Position numbers and translations under genes: made by a program. A DNA stretch of 64,000 bases, taken from the NCBI RefSeq assembly GCF_023509015.1, contig NZ_CP094975.1, forward strand, positions 1,551,001 to 1,615,000, written 5' to 3'. Position 1 is the first letter of the stretch. Every line of letters starts with the position of its first letter. This DNA is from Pseudomonas abieticivorans (GTDB lineage Bacteria; Pseudomonadota; Gammaproteobacteria; Pseudomonadales; Pseudomonadaceae). This document shows, in pieces, positions 46,563 to 55,169 of the stretch. The notes below the pieces were generated by a model. It was not told the origin of the DNA, made no database searches, and worked only from the letters and a program-made list of their open reading frames with translations.

Positions 46563-48239
46563 ATGAGCGACGAGAAAGACAAGGACACCCAACTCCCGTC
46601 AGACACCAGCCGCCGCCGTTTCCTCGCCGGTGCCGCCGCGCTGGGTGTAGGTGCGGCCACGTTGAGCGCCTGCGGTGGCAGCGAGGCCGACAGCCCGGCC
46701 AAGGAACACCCGCTGACGCCCGCCGAATTGGACAAGAAGCTGCGCGAGCAGGTGAAAACCATCGTGGTGATCTACGCCGAGAACCGCAGCTTCAACAACC
46801 TGTTTGCCAACTTCCCAGGCGTGGAGAAGCCGTTGTCGGCGCTCAAGCCTGCCGACTGCCAGCAGCGTGACCGTGACGGCAGCCTGTTGCAAACCTTGCC
46901 ACCGGCATGGGGCGGCGTATTGCAGGTGGGGCCGCAGACGGTGGACGGCGTGACCTACGCCAACGGCGTGCAGTTCCAGGAAAACCTGCCCAACGCCCCG
47001 TTTGCGCTGAAGGGGCCGAATCAGGAAGACCTGCCGCTGAACCTGGTGACACGCGACCTGTGGCACGTGTTCTATCAGAACCAGATGCAAATCAACGGCG
47101 GCAAGAACGACCAGTTCGTCGCCTGGGCCGACTCCGGTGGTTTCACCATGGGTTACTACGCTCAGTCGCAGTATGCGTTGCGCCTGTGGGACGTGGCGCG
47201 GGAGTTCGTGCTGTGTGACAACTTCTTCCAGGGCGCCTTCGGCGGCTCGTTCCTCAACCACCAGTATTTGGTCAGCGCTGCGGTGCCGTTTTATCCGAAC
47301 GCGACCACGTCGGTTGCCAAGGACCAAATCGCCACGCTTCAAAGTGACGACCCGGCCGGCACGCGCCTCAAGCCCCTGGACAAGTCGCCAGCCAGCGCCA
47401 TGACTGGCCCGCCGCAGTTCGGCCCAAGTGCCCTGACGCCCGACGGCTTTGCGGTGAACACCATGGCGCCGCCTTACTGGCCGACCTGGATTCGCGACCC
47501 GCAGCGCCCGGACTATGCCAAGCCCGACCTGCCCAGCGTGCTGGTGCCACAAACCCACGAGCACATCGGCGACAAGCTGAACAAAAAGAACATCGAATGG
47601 GCCTGGTACGGTGGCGCCTGGCAGGCCACTTTGGACCAGTTCAAGGACTCGGGCGGCATCCCCAAGATCCCGAACTTCCAGTACCACCACCAGCCGTTCA
47701 ACTACTTCCAGCGCCAAGGGCCGGAAAACCCGGCAGAGCGTAGCAAACGCCTACGTGACGGCGGCTTGGGCGACGAGGCCAACACCAACAAGTTCGTGGC
47801 CGATGCGCAAGCGGGCAAGTTGCCTGCCGTGAGTTTCTACAAGCCCCAGGGCAACCTGAACCTGCACGCAGGCTACGCCGACGTGGCCGCGGGCGACCGG
47901 CATATCACGCGCATCCTCAAGGAACTGCGCAACAGCCCGCAGTGGCAGAACATGGTAGTGGTGGTCACGGTGGACGAAAACGGCGGGTGGTGGGACCACG
48001 TGGCGCCGCCCCAAGGCGATCGCTGGGGCCCTGGCACGCGCATCCCGGCGCTGGTGGTGTCGCCCTTCGCGCGCAAAGGCACGGTGGACCACACGGTGTA
48101 CGACACGGCATCGATCCTGCGCCTGATCACCCGGGTGCATCAGCTTGAAGTACTCGACGGCCTCAAGCAGCGAGACGACGCGATGACCGCACGCGGGCAA
48201 AAGCCCATGGGTGATCTGACCAACGCGCTGAAATTCTAG
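46563..48239 (+). CDS. AcpA-type acid phosphatase/phosphoesterase with Tat signal
   Basis: A 558-residue secreted protein. SRRRFLAG at 16-23 is a Tat signal, and LSAC at 34-37 looks like a lipobox, so it may be a Tat-exported lipoprotein. The phospholipase C/acid phosphatase block IVVIYAENRSFNNLFANFPG (about 68-87) opens the catalytic domain; VVVTVDENGGWWDHVAPP and PALVVSPFAR close it. It hydrolyses phosphate esters; whether it acts on mono- or diesters is uncertain. Upstream (46333-46562) nothing else is supported. Confidence 0.85.
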   Translation: MSDEKDKDTQLPSDTSRRRFLAGAAALGVGAATLSACGGSEADSPAKEHPLTPAELDKKLREQVKTIVVIYAENRSFNNLFANFPGVEKPLSALKPADCQQRDRDGSLLQTLPPAWGGVLQVGPQTVDGVTYANGVQFQENLPNAPFALKGPNQEDLPLNLVTRDLWHVFYQNQMQINGGKNDQFVAWADSGGFTMGYYAQSQYALRLWDVAREFVLCDNFFQGAFGGSFLNHQYLVSAAVPFYPNATTSVAKDQIATLQSDDPAGTRLKPLDKSPASAMTGPPQFGPSALTPDGFAVNTMAPPYWPTWIRDPQRPDYAKPDLPSVLVPQTHEHIGDKLNKKNIEWAWYGGAWQATLDQFKDSGGIPKIPNFQYHHQPFNYFQRQGPENPAERSKRLRDGGLGDEANTNKFVADAQAGKLPAVSFYKPQGNLNLHAGYADVAAGDRHITRILKELRNSPQWQNMVVVVTVDENGGWWDHVAPPQGDRWGPGTRIPALVVSPFARKGTVDHTVYDTASILRLITRVHQLEVLDGLKQRDDAMTARGQKPMGDLTNALKF

Positions 48240-48247
48240 AAAACGAC

Positions 48248-48946
48248 TCAGTCGCGGGCCGCCAACCTGGCCCGCGACTGGCGCCGATTCCAGCCCCAGC
48301 CTGCCACCAGCACCAGCGCAGCGCCCAGCACGCTGCCCACATAATGCTCCCACTGATCAGGCCACGGCAGGTAACTGGCCAACGCCGGCTCCGCGACGGC
48401 CATGCCGCCGGCAATCCAGCCAATCAAGGCGCCACCCAGCTGGATCACTACCGGGAAGCGTTCCATCGCCATCAGTACCAGGCGGCTGCCCAGCACGATG
48501 ATCGGTATGCTGATCAACACGCCAAACGACACCAGGTAGATATTCCCCGCCCCCGCTGCTGCCACCGCCAGCACGTTGTCCAGCGACATCACCGCATCGG
48601 CAATGATGATCGTCTTGATCGCGCTCCACAGGCGTTCTTCGCCACGAATCTCGCCGTGCCCTTCGTCCTGATGGATCAGCAGCTTGATGCCGATCCACAG
48701 CAACAGGGCAGCGCCTGCCAGCTTCAAATAGGGCAGAGACAGCAGCTTCATGGCGAAAAACAGCAACACCACGCGCAGTGCGATAGCGCCGGCCACCCCG
48801 CCCAGGATGGCCTTGCGCCGCTGCCCATGGGGCAGGTTGCGGCAGGCCAGGGCGATAACCACGGCATTATCGCCGCCCAGCAACAAGTCGATGGCGATGA
48901 TCTGCAGCAAAGCCGTCCACAGGGCAGGGTCAGTGAGCCAGAGCAT
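48248..48946 (-). CDS. TerC family integral membrane protein
   Basis: A 232-residue protein with seven predicted helices. The two signature motifs are LLLGGDNAVVIALACRNLP (about 20-38) and DAVMSLDNVLAVAAAG (about 117-132), whose acidic residues lie in the membrane and probably bind a metal. Members include YkoY/YceF/Alx-type metal exporters, often for manganese. Metal choice cannot be read here. It is convergent with the phosphatase gene, only 8 bases apart. Confidence 0.9.
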   Translation of the reverse strand: MLWLTDPALWTALLQIIAIDLLLGGDNAVVIALACRNLPHGQRRKAILGGVAGAIALRVVLLFFAMKLLSLPYLKLAGAALLLWIGIKLLIHQDEGHGEIRGEERLWSAIKTIIIADAVMSLDNVLAVAAAGAGNIYLVSFGVLISIPIIVLGSRLVLMAMERFPVVIQLGGALIGWIAGGMAVAEPALASYLPWPDQWEHYVGSVLGAALVLVAGWGWNRRQSRARLAARD

Positions 48947-49085
48947 AAAGGTTCATTTTTTGGCAGATGAATGAATAGGGTTGACCATTGTCGCAGGCTT
49001 TCGCTCCCTGCGTTTTCCCACGACACCGTGCAGAAATCCGATCTGGCGCCATAATATTCACTTCAACTGGAAGGAGCCGGCCCCC

Positions 49086-49544
49086 ATGCACCTGACTCAA
49101 GCCGTCACGCTCGCCCCTCAATTCAGCGACAACGCAGCCGCCATTGCTCGCAGCAACGTGCTGATACAGGGCATGAAAGCACCTAGCATCGTCGATGGCG
49201 TCATCCTTGAGGCCGCTGTGGAATGCCCCAAGGGCTTTCTGTTGTTCGTCACCGACGATGTGCCCTTCGAGGAAACCCTCAACATCCACCTGCTCGATGC
49301 AAAAGGCCAGTTACTGGACACCGCCAGGCTAGGGGCTGCCTACACCACCGGCAATTTCATCGATCTGGCGCTGGGAGAAGGGCATACTTTGAGCTTCAGT
49401 TTTTTCGGGGAAAAAACCTGGACCGTCGAACTGCTGCCACAGCCCGGCTTTCGCCTGCCCTACCTGTCGGAGCCTGCGGGGGTACACCGGCCGCTGTCTT
49501 TTTCCCGATACTTTGTAGTGAAGGGCTACCCCAAGCCTTCCTGA
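49086..49544 (+). CDS. Hypothetical protein
   Basis: A 152-residue protein (begins MHLTQAVTLAPQFSDNAAAIARSN). No signal peptide or membrane helix; it is probably a beta-rich cytosolic protein. GGAAGGAG stands about 8 bases before the ATG, a strong site. No domain is recognised. It lies 23 bases before the dehydrogenase gene and is probably co-transcribed with it. Confidence 0.65.
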   Translation: MHLTQAVTLAPQFSDNAAAIARSNVLIQGMKAPSIVDGVILEAAVECPKGFLLFVTDDVPFEETLNIHLLDAKGQLLDTARLGAAYTTGNFIDLALGEGHTLSFSFFGEKTWTVELLPQPGFRLPYLSEPAGVHRPLSFSRYFVVKGYPKPS

Positions 49545-49567
49545 TTTTTTGTGCAATGGAGAGGCAA

Positions 49568-50512
49568 ATGAGCGAAACCGTGTTGGTCCTGGTCGAAGCG
49601 GTGAACGAATACTTACCCCTGCTCGAAGGCAGCGGCTTCACACTGATCCGGGCACCCAGCAAGGCCGAACGCGCCGCTGCCATTGCGCAACATGCCGACA
49701 CCATCACCGCCGTGCTCACGCGCGGCCCCTTGGGTTTCTACGCCGAGGAAATGGCCGCGCTACCGCATTTGAGGATCATTTGCGTGATTGGCGCGGGCTA
49801 CGAGCACGTCGACCTGGCGGCGGCACGTGACCGTGGTATTACCGTGACCAACGGCGCCGGTGCCAATGCTTCCTCCGTTGCCGACCACGCCATGGCGCTG
49901 CTGCTGGCCCTGGTGCGCGACATCCCCCAGGCAGACGCTTCGGTACGCCGTGGCGAATGGCGCAAGCTCAGCCGCCCTACCCTGGCCGGCAAGCGCATGG
50001 GCATCCTCGGGCTGGGCGCGGTGGGCTTGGCCATCGCCCAGCGCGGCGCACTGGGGTTCAACATGTCAGTGAGCTACCACAGCCGGCGCCGGCGCGAGGG
50101 TGTCGGCTACCACTATTGCGCCAGCGTGCTGGAGTTGGCCGCTGCCAGCGACTACCTGATCATCGCTACCCCAGGCGGCGCCGATACCCGCCACGCGATT
50201 GATAAAGCCGTGCTGGACGCCCTTGGCCCCGAAGGTTTCATCGTCAATATTGCCCGCGCCAGCGTGATCAACACGGCCGATCTGCTGACGGCCCTGCAGC
50301 ACCATCACATCGCCGGTGCGGCATTGGACGTGTTCGACGACGAGCCTGAGGTGCCTGATGAGCTCAGGGCCCTGAACAATGTGGTGCTCACCCCCCATGT
50401 GGCCGGTTTGTCGCCAGAAGCGTCCGAAGGCACCGTCAGCCTGGTCAACCAGAACCTGCTGGCGTTCTTTGCCGGCCAACCGGTGCTGACACCGGTGCCC
50501 TACACGCCTTGA
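49568..50512 (+). CDS. D-2-hydroxyacid dehydrogenase
   Basis: A 314-residue NAD(P)-dependent enzyme of the glyoxylate/hydroxypyruvate reductase type. The cofactor site is MGILGLGAVGLAIAQRGALG (about 143-162). Catalytic Arg lies in VNIARASVINTADLL, Glu in DVFDDEPEVP, and His in LTPHVAGLSPEA. It interconverts 2-keto acids and D-2-hydroxy acids; the exact substrate is unknown. GGAGAGG precedes the ATG. It belongs with the preceding hypothetical gene. Confidence 0.9.
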   Translation: MSETVLVLVEAVNEYLPLLEGSGFTLIRAPSKAERAAAIAQHADTITAVLTRGPLGFYAEEMAALPHLRIICVIGAGYEHVDLAAARDRGITVTNGAGANASSVADHAMALLLALVRDIPQADASVRRGEWRKLSRPTLAGKRMGILGLGAVGLAIAQRGALGFNMSVSYHSRRRREGVGYHYCASVLELAAASDYLIIATPGGADTRHAIDKAVLDALGPEGFIVNIARASVINTADLLTALQHHHIAGAALDVFDDEPEVPDELRALNNVVLTPHVAGLSPEASEGTVSLVNQNLLAFFAGQPVLTPVPYTP

Positions 50513-50519
50513 GGCCTTT

Positions 50520-51086
50520 TCAGCGGCAGTAGGAGGTCTTTGCACTGTAGTCCTCGCCCCAGGTCCGGTAGCCCGCAGTGTCGATATGCACCCGGCCGGA
50601 AGGGTAGCGGCTAAGCCCCATTTGCCACTGGCCGCCCTGCTGCTTCCAGAATTCGCACAAGTGCCCTGCATCCGCGCTCCCTTCGGGGAACTCCAGGTCG
50701 ACGGCAAAGGCCTGCAGGTGTGCGCTGTGTTGAGAGCCATTGGCGCAACGGTTCAAGGCCGCATCGCGGTAGGCCGAAACCACTTCGAAGAGGCTCAACA
50801 TGCCATGTTCCTTGAGCGTTGCCACCAACCTGAGGGTGCTTTCAACGGCCGGCCAGTGATCGGCCGGCGGCACGGCAAACGGCGCGGCGTTGCACCGCCG
50901 CCAATCGGTGGCTGAACGCAGCAGTTGATAGAGCGGCACCACCGGGGCTATTTTGCGGCTTTGCAAAAACTGCTGGAACGCTTCTGTGCCATGGCTCGCG
51001 GACCAATGGGCGAACGCCGCCTGGTCGCGATCGTCGGCATGGGCCGCCAGGGACACGATTAACAACAAGGGCGCGATCAGTTTCAT
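50520..51086 (-). CDS. Exported M15-type D,D-carboxypeptidase-like protein
   Basis: A 188-residue protein with a Sec signal (MKLIAPLLLIVSLAAHA). The metallopeptidase pattern is VVSAYRDAALNRCANGSQHSAHLQAFAVDLEFP (about 102-134, in blocks), with the zinc His and Asp in HLQAFAVD, and the later RVHIDTAGYRTWG. It probably trims peptidoglycan peptides in the periplasm. It is convergent with the dehydrogenase gene. Confidence 0.8.
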   Translation of the reverse strand: MKLIAPLLLIVSLAAHADDRDQAAFAHWSASHGTEAFQQFLQSRKIAPVVPLYQLLRSATDWRRCNAAPFAVPPADHWPAVESTLRLVATLKEHGMLSLFEVVSAYRDAALNRCANGSQHSAHLQAFAVDLEFPEGSADAGHLCEFWKQQGGQWQMGLSRYPSGRVHIDTAGYRTWGEDYSAKTSYCR

Positions 51087-51287
51087 CGGTATTGGCCGCA
51101 GGTATTTTCACCCAGCCTAGCAAGTTCAAGGACGAACAGCAGGTCAGCCTTAACGCTGGCCCTGGCTGACCATCGTCACGAATTAACATGAAAAAACGGC
51201 GACAGTATTTCCCTGACGGCGCTCGGTACTCCAATATGCAAGGCTGCCCCCACCCAGCGGGGGCACACCACCGACAAGGAGTTCTGC

Positions 51288-52451
51288 ATGCCCAACGCCC
51301 TGACACTGGCCGGCGCCTTTGCCGCGCTGACCCTGACCACCAGCGCCCATGCCGCCATTCAGATCGACCTGGGCAATGTCGAGCGTGTGACCCGACTGTT
51401 TGCCTACCCCAATAACTGCAGCGTGATCTGTTACCGCAACTGGACGCTGGAGCAGACGGTAGAGCATTACCTTAAGCAAAGCCTGCAGCGCGACGGTTAC
51501 GAGCAGGCAAAAATCCAGGTTACCCGGGACAACCATCAGGTGTTCGTTACCCTCACCGGCGTGCCAGATACCTACGACGAACCGCTGATGGCCCTGCTGA
51601 ACGCGGGTGACTTGGCCTACAAGGGCGCTACCAAACTCAACGCCGACGGTAAATGGGCCTACAACTGGTCCCTGTTTCTGCCATTGGGCATGGCCCTGGA
51701 AAACCGCCGCAGCGTCGAACTGCTGCACTTTCCGCCCGACTACTCACTGACCCAGGCCCAGGATTATCTGCGTTCCAATACCACCGACCGCTGGGCCAGC
51801 CTGCTAACGGCCAATGGAGTGGCCGCCGACCAGACGCCCGGCTACCAGACCATCATCGACATTGCCCCCATCGCCGCACCGGCCGATGCGGGCAGTGACC
51901 TGAAGGGCGTGTACAGCTACTTCCAGGACTACCAGACCACCATGGTCCGGGAGGTCAGCCAAACGGTGGCCGGCGTCACGCTGCCGATGGTGGCCTTTGG
52001 CGCGCCGGTGCGTGATTGGGTCAGGCAGCAATACGGGCCAACCGTCGGCGTGCTGGGCCTGGCGGCAATCAGCCCGTCGGCAGGCAAGCAGGTACCGGTG
52101 CTCGGCGCCAACCATCCCAGCTACATCTGGTATGCGGCAGACCCGGCCACCTACGGCGGCGACGAAGCAAAAGCTGACGAAGTGGGGCTCAAGGTCATGG
52201 GCCAGGATTTGAGCGCCGCCTGTTGGCAAGCCGGCATGGGCGGTAACCCGGCCGCCGATCCGAATGCAACGTTAAGCCGATGCACGGAGAAATGGCAGGT
52301 CAGCGCCAAAGAGCAAACGTGCGAAATGTTCTACACCTCAATCCGCAAGGTATCGGCTGAAGAGGCGAAAAAAGACTGCGCCGGGGCACCGATAACCAAG
52401 GCGCTGAAGGAGTTGAAACAACCGGTCGCGATGCCGCCGTCCAGTTTGTAG
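51288..52451 (+). CDS. Exported hypothetical protein
   Basis: A 387-residue protein with a Sec signal (MPNALTLAGAFAALTLTTSAHA, cleavage near 22). The mature part has six or more cysteines (for example CSVIC near 44 and CAG near 371), suggesting disulfides. No domain is recognised. ACAAGGAG stands about 7 bases before the ATG. It is a stand-alone gene that ends beside a diverged REP unit. Confidence 0.65.
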   Translation: MPNALTLAGAFAALTLTTSAHAAIQIDLGNVERVTRLFAYPNNCSVICYRNWTLEQTVEHYLKQSLQRDGYEQAKIQVTRDNHQVFVTLTGVPDTYDEPLMALLNAGDLAYKGATKLNADGKWAYNWSLFLPLGMALENRRSVELLHFPPDYSLTQAQDYLRSNTTDRWASLLTANGVAADQTPGYQTIIDIAPIAAPADAGSDLKGVYSYFQDYQTTMVREVSQTVAGVTLPMVAFGAPVRDWVRQQYGPTVGVLGLAAISPSAGKQVPVLGANHPSYIWYAADPATYGGDEAKADEVGLKVMGQDLSAACWQAGMGGNPAADPNATLSRCTEKWQVSAKEQTCEMFYTSIRKVSAEEAKKDCAGAPITKALKELKQPVAMPPSSL

Positions 52452-52471
52452 GAACGGCGGACTTATCCGCG
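52448..52471. repeat. Single diverged REP-like unit
   Basis: GTAGGAACGGCGGACTTATC with CGCG after it: two mismatches and one insertion relative to the others. It overlaps the stop codon of the upstream gene. Confidence 0.6.
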
Positions 52472-52478
52472 ATCAGGT

Positions 52479-53120
52479 TTACAGCGCACGCAAACGGTAC
52501 TGCGGTGGCAATTGCTCGAAACCGCTGATGGTGGTGTTCAGGCTCTTCCAGCGGCCATCCTTGATGCCGTAGATGCAGCCATGAATCGACAGCTCCTGCC
52601 CGCGGTGCCAGGCGTTTTGGACGATGCTGGTATGGGCAACGTTGGCCACCTGCTGAATCACGTTCAGTTCGCACAGGCGGTCGACACGCTCTTCCTCTGT
52701 CGGCAGCTCGGCCAGCACCAGGCGGTTTTCGTAGTACAGGTCACGAATCGAGCGCAGCCAGCCGTCGATCAGGCCCAACTGGCGATCCTGCATCGAGGCG
52801 CGCACGCCGCCACAGCCGTAGTGGCCGGTGACCAGGATGTGCTTGACCTTGAGCACGTCCACCGCGTACTGGATCACCGACAAGCAATTGAGGTCAGTGT
52901 GCAGCACCACGTTGGCCACGTTGCGGTGTACGAACAGGTCGCCTGGCAGCATGCCGACGATTTCGTTGGCCGGTACGCGGGCATCGGAGCACCCGATCCA
53001 GAGAAACTCTGGAGTTTGCTGGCGGGCCAGCTTGGCGAAGAACTCTGGGTCCTGTTCCTTGATCGCTTCAGCCCAGCGGGCGTTGTTATCAATCAGTTCC
53101 TGTAGATCGTGCATATTCAA
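52479..53120 (-). CDS. can: Beta-class carbonic anhydrase
   Basis: A 213-residue zinc enzyme that hydrates CO2 to bicarbonate. Zinc ligands and the catalytic dyad are Cys44, Asp46, Arg48 (CSDAR), His100 and Cys103 (GHYGCGG). Length and layout match E. coli Can. It is a stand-alone gene divergent from the acidic small gene. Confidence 0.96.
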   Translation of the reverse strand: MNMHDLQELIDNNARWAEAIKEQDPEFFAKLARQQTPEFLWIGCSDARVPANEIVGMLPGDLFVHRNVANVVLHTDLNCLSVIQYAVDVLKVKHILVTGHYGCGGVRASMQDRQLGLIDGWLRSIRDLYYENRLVLAELPTEEERVDRLCELNVIQQVANVAHTSIVQNAWHRGQELSIHGCIYGIKDGRWKSLNTTISGFEQLPPQYRLRAL

Positions 53121-53263
53121 GCCTCGAAAATAGTGCCCATCTATGACTGGCGCTACACGCTTGTGGTCACGTGCATTGCAAAGAAGACCACAAGGATACA
53201 GGTTGAATCTTTCCGAATGGCTTGAGGTCCACCTTATTAAGGCCCCAACCTGGAGGAATTACC

Positions 53264-53668
53264 ATGACTGAGCCACATCGCCCGATGCACGCGCCACAAC
53301 CGGCGCCCATCGATGACAACGAAGACCGCATGGGCTCTATGCAAGAGCTGCATTTGGATGAAGAAGAACCCACGGCAAAAATCGGCGACGAAATGCCGGA
53401 AGACGAACTGAGTGAAGAAGTCCCCCCGCAGCGTGTGCGGGAAGCAGGCATGACCGGTGCCTCGATGGACGATCACGAGCCCACCGACGATGACATGAGC
53501 CCGGAAACCCTGATCGATGAAGACGGCGCGCGATCAGCCCACGAACCGGGCAGCGGCCGGGCAGCGGATTGGGACTTGAGCGTGGTCGATGAGGACGACA
53601 TCGGGGGTGGTGACGGCTTGGACGAGGCCGAATTGGCGCGCGTCGACCCCTTGGACAAGAAACGCTAA
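53264..53668 (+). CDS. Acidic, low-complexity conserved Pseudomonas protein
   Basis: A 134-residue protein, about one third Asp and Glu, with few aromatic residues and no cysteine, so mostly disordered. It begins MTEPHRPMHAPQPAPIDDNED. TGGAGGAA stands 7 bases before the ATG, a strong site, so expression is likely high. In Pseudomonas databases it is sometimes called an HPr-related protein, but no HPr signature is visible. Role unknown. It sits between can and rimI as in P. aeruginosa. Confidence 0.7.
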   Translation: MTEPHRPMHAPQPAPIDDNEDRMGSMQELHLDEEEPTAKIGDEMPEDELSEEVPPQRVREAGMTGASMDDHEPTDDDMSPETLIDEDGARSAHEPGSGRAADWDLSVVDEDDIGGGDGLDEAELARVDPLDKKR

Positions 53669-53676
53669 ACCGGTGC

Positions 53677-53766
53677 AGTAGCGGATTTATCCGCGAAAAG
53701 AACACCGGGGTGCATCAAGTCATCCGCGGAGATTATTTCGCGGATATACCGAAACGCCGCGCCTAC
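53677..53766. repeat. Two REP-like units, diverged
   Basis: A direct unit at 53677-53697 (AGCGGATTTATCCGCGAAA) and a diverged inverted unit at about 53737-53766 lie between convergent genes. Confidence 0.75.
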
Positions 53767-53772
53767 AGCGCG

Positions 53773-54225
53773 TTACTCAAATAACGTGCAGGCCATGACC
53801 AGTGCATCTTCGCGACCGCCCACCGCCGGGTAGTAATCGCGGCGTCGGCCGATTTCATTGAAACCGAACCGCTCATACAGCCGGTACGCCGATTGATTAC
53901 TGGAACGCACCTCCAGGAAACATTCGCGCCCGTTGATTGCGTAGGCACGGGACATCAGGTGTTCCAACAGCTGGAGCCCCAGGCCGCGACCTTGGTTCTC
54001 GGGCTTCACCGTAATGTTGAGCAAGTGCGCTTCGTCGATGATCACATTGATCACCCCGTGGCCGACCTGCTGCTGGCCATCGTACATCAGCCAGATTTCG
54101 TAAGACTTGAGCCCATCCAGGAAGATGCCGCGCGTCCAGGGGTGGCTGTAGGCGGCGTATTCGATCTTCAGTACGGCGTCGAGGTCAGCCTCGGTCATGC
54201 GGCGAAAGCTTACGGCGTCACTCAT
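53773..54225 (-). CDS. rimI: Ribosomal protein S18-alanine N-acetyltransferase
   Basis: A 150-residue GNAT enzyme that acetylates the N-terminal Ala of ribosomal protein S18. The acetyl-CoA site is LNITVKPENQGRGLGLQLLE (about 69-88), and the tail RLYERFGFNEIGRRRDYYP is typical of RimI. The ATG overlaps the holD stop by one base (TGATG), as in the holD-rimI pair of E. coli. It ends at a REP unit. Confidence 0.93.
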   Translation of the reverse strand: MSDAVSFRRMTEADLDAVLKIEYAAYSHPWTRGIFLDGLKSYEIWLMYDGQQQVGHGVINVIIDEAHLLNITVKPENQGRGLGLQLLEHLMSRAYAINGRECFLEVRSSNQSAYRLYERFGFNEIGRRRDYYPAVGGREDALVMACTLFE

Positions 54226-55085
54226 CAATTGGTCTTCCAGCGCGTCATCAAAAGGCGCATGGCCTTCCAGACGTCCGCCTTGCGTTGTGGTTCATCTATC
54301 AACAGTTCCAAGCCCGGCAGCGCCCAGGCCGAGCCCAGCCCTTCGACCTGAAGCTCCAGGTTGTACGACTCGGCGTTCGCTTCACTGGCAAAGCGTACCG
54401 CCGGCAACCCCACCAGCCACAGGCAATCGCAAGGGGCAGCTTCCAGTTGGGCCAGCACGAAGCCCTGGACGAAGTCCCGGGCCGCTTCCGGGCCCTGGTC
54501 CAATTGCCCACGCACCAACAATGGCCAGCGCACCGGCTCGCCGATGATTTGCGGGGCGTCGGGCAGGCCGGCGGCACGCAACATATCCTTGAGCAACAAG
54601 TAAGACGGATCGCGGCTCTGGAACGGCTCGCCCGTGGGCAGCTCGGCCAGGATCAGGCAGGCCCCGGCACGCAACAACTGCAGGGCGAAGCGCGGCGGCG
54701 GCACCTGCACAGGCTTTGCGACCACGGGCGCAGCGTCGGCCTCTTCCACCGGCTTGCTGGCCGCCTTGCCGCTAGCACTTGGCCGCGGTATTTCGATCTT
54801 CGGCCGCTCGCCCGGCGCTTTTGGCGCAGGCTTGGCAACCGCAGGCCGAATATCGGCCTGCGGGGCGACGACCGGTTGCGCAATAACCGGCGGTGCCAGC
54901 AGTTCCGGGCGCGAGGGCGCGGCGAACGGCAATTCGGTACGCGGCAGCCATTGCACCACTTGCATGGCGGACAGGTACGCGCGGCGGCTGGACTCGTTTA
55001 GCAAAGGTCGGCCATCTGTGGATAAGTTAATCGGCAATTCTACCGTTGTTCCGGGCTCTGCGCCGCAGTTGATCGACAGAATCAT
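54225..55085 (-). CDS. holD: DNA polymerase III psi subunit, pseudomonad type
   Basis: A protein of up to 286 residues (the first ATG). It has a Pro- and Ala-rich linker (about 55-120), followed by a folded part (FALQLLRAGACLILAEL). A homologue at this place in P. aeruginosa (PA4679) was shown to be the cryptic psi subunit of the replicase, larger than in E. coli. The TGATG junction with rimI repeats the E. coli arrangement. The true start is uncertain; TTG 55004 or ATG 54965 are alternatives with better similarity of the first residues. Confidence 0.7.
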   Translation of the reverse strand: MILSINCGAEPGTTVELPINLSTDGRPLLNESSRRAYLSAMQVVQWLPRTELPFAAPSRPELLAPPVIAQPVVAPQADIRPAVAKPAPKAPGERPKIEIPRPSASGKAASKPVEEADAAPVVAKPVQVPPPRFALQLLRAGACLILAELPTGEPFQSRDPSYLLLKDMLRAAGLPDAPQIIGEPVRWPLLVRGQLDQGPEAARDFVQGFVLAQLEAAPCDCLWLVGLPAVRFASEANAESYNLELQVEGLGSAWALPGLELLIDEPQRKADVWKAMRLLMTRWKTN

Positions 55086-55169
55086 TACAGCATGCGATCA
55101 GGGGCTCAATCGCAAGGCGAATCATGCAGTACAATCGGCGCTTTTATCTGGCAACGAGTCGGCCATCCA

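Noticed and set aside
48947..49085. yybP-ykoY manganese riboswitch before terC
   Set aside because: The leader is short and lacks the conserved paired blocks of that riboswitch; only a simple CGCAGG/CCTGCG stem is present.
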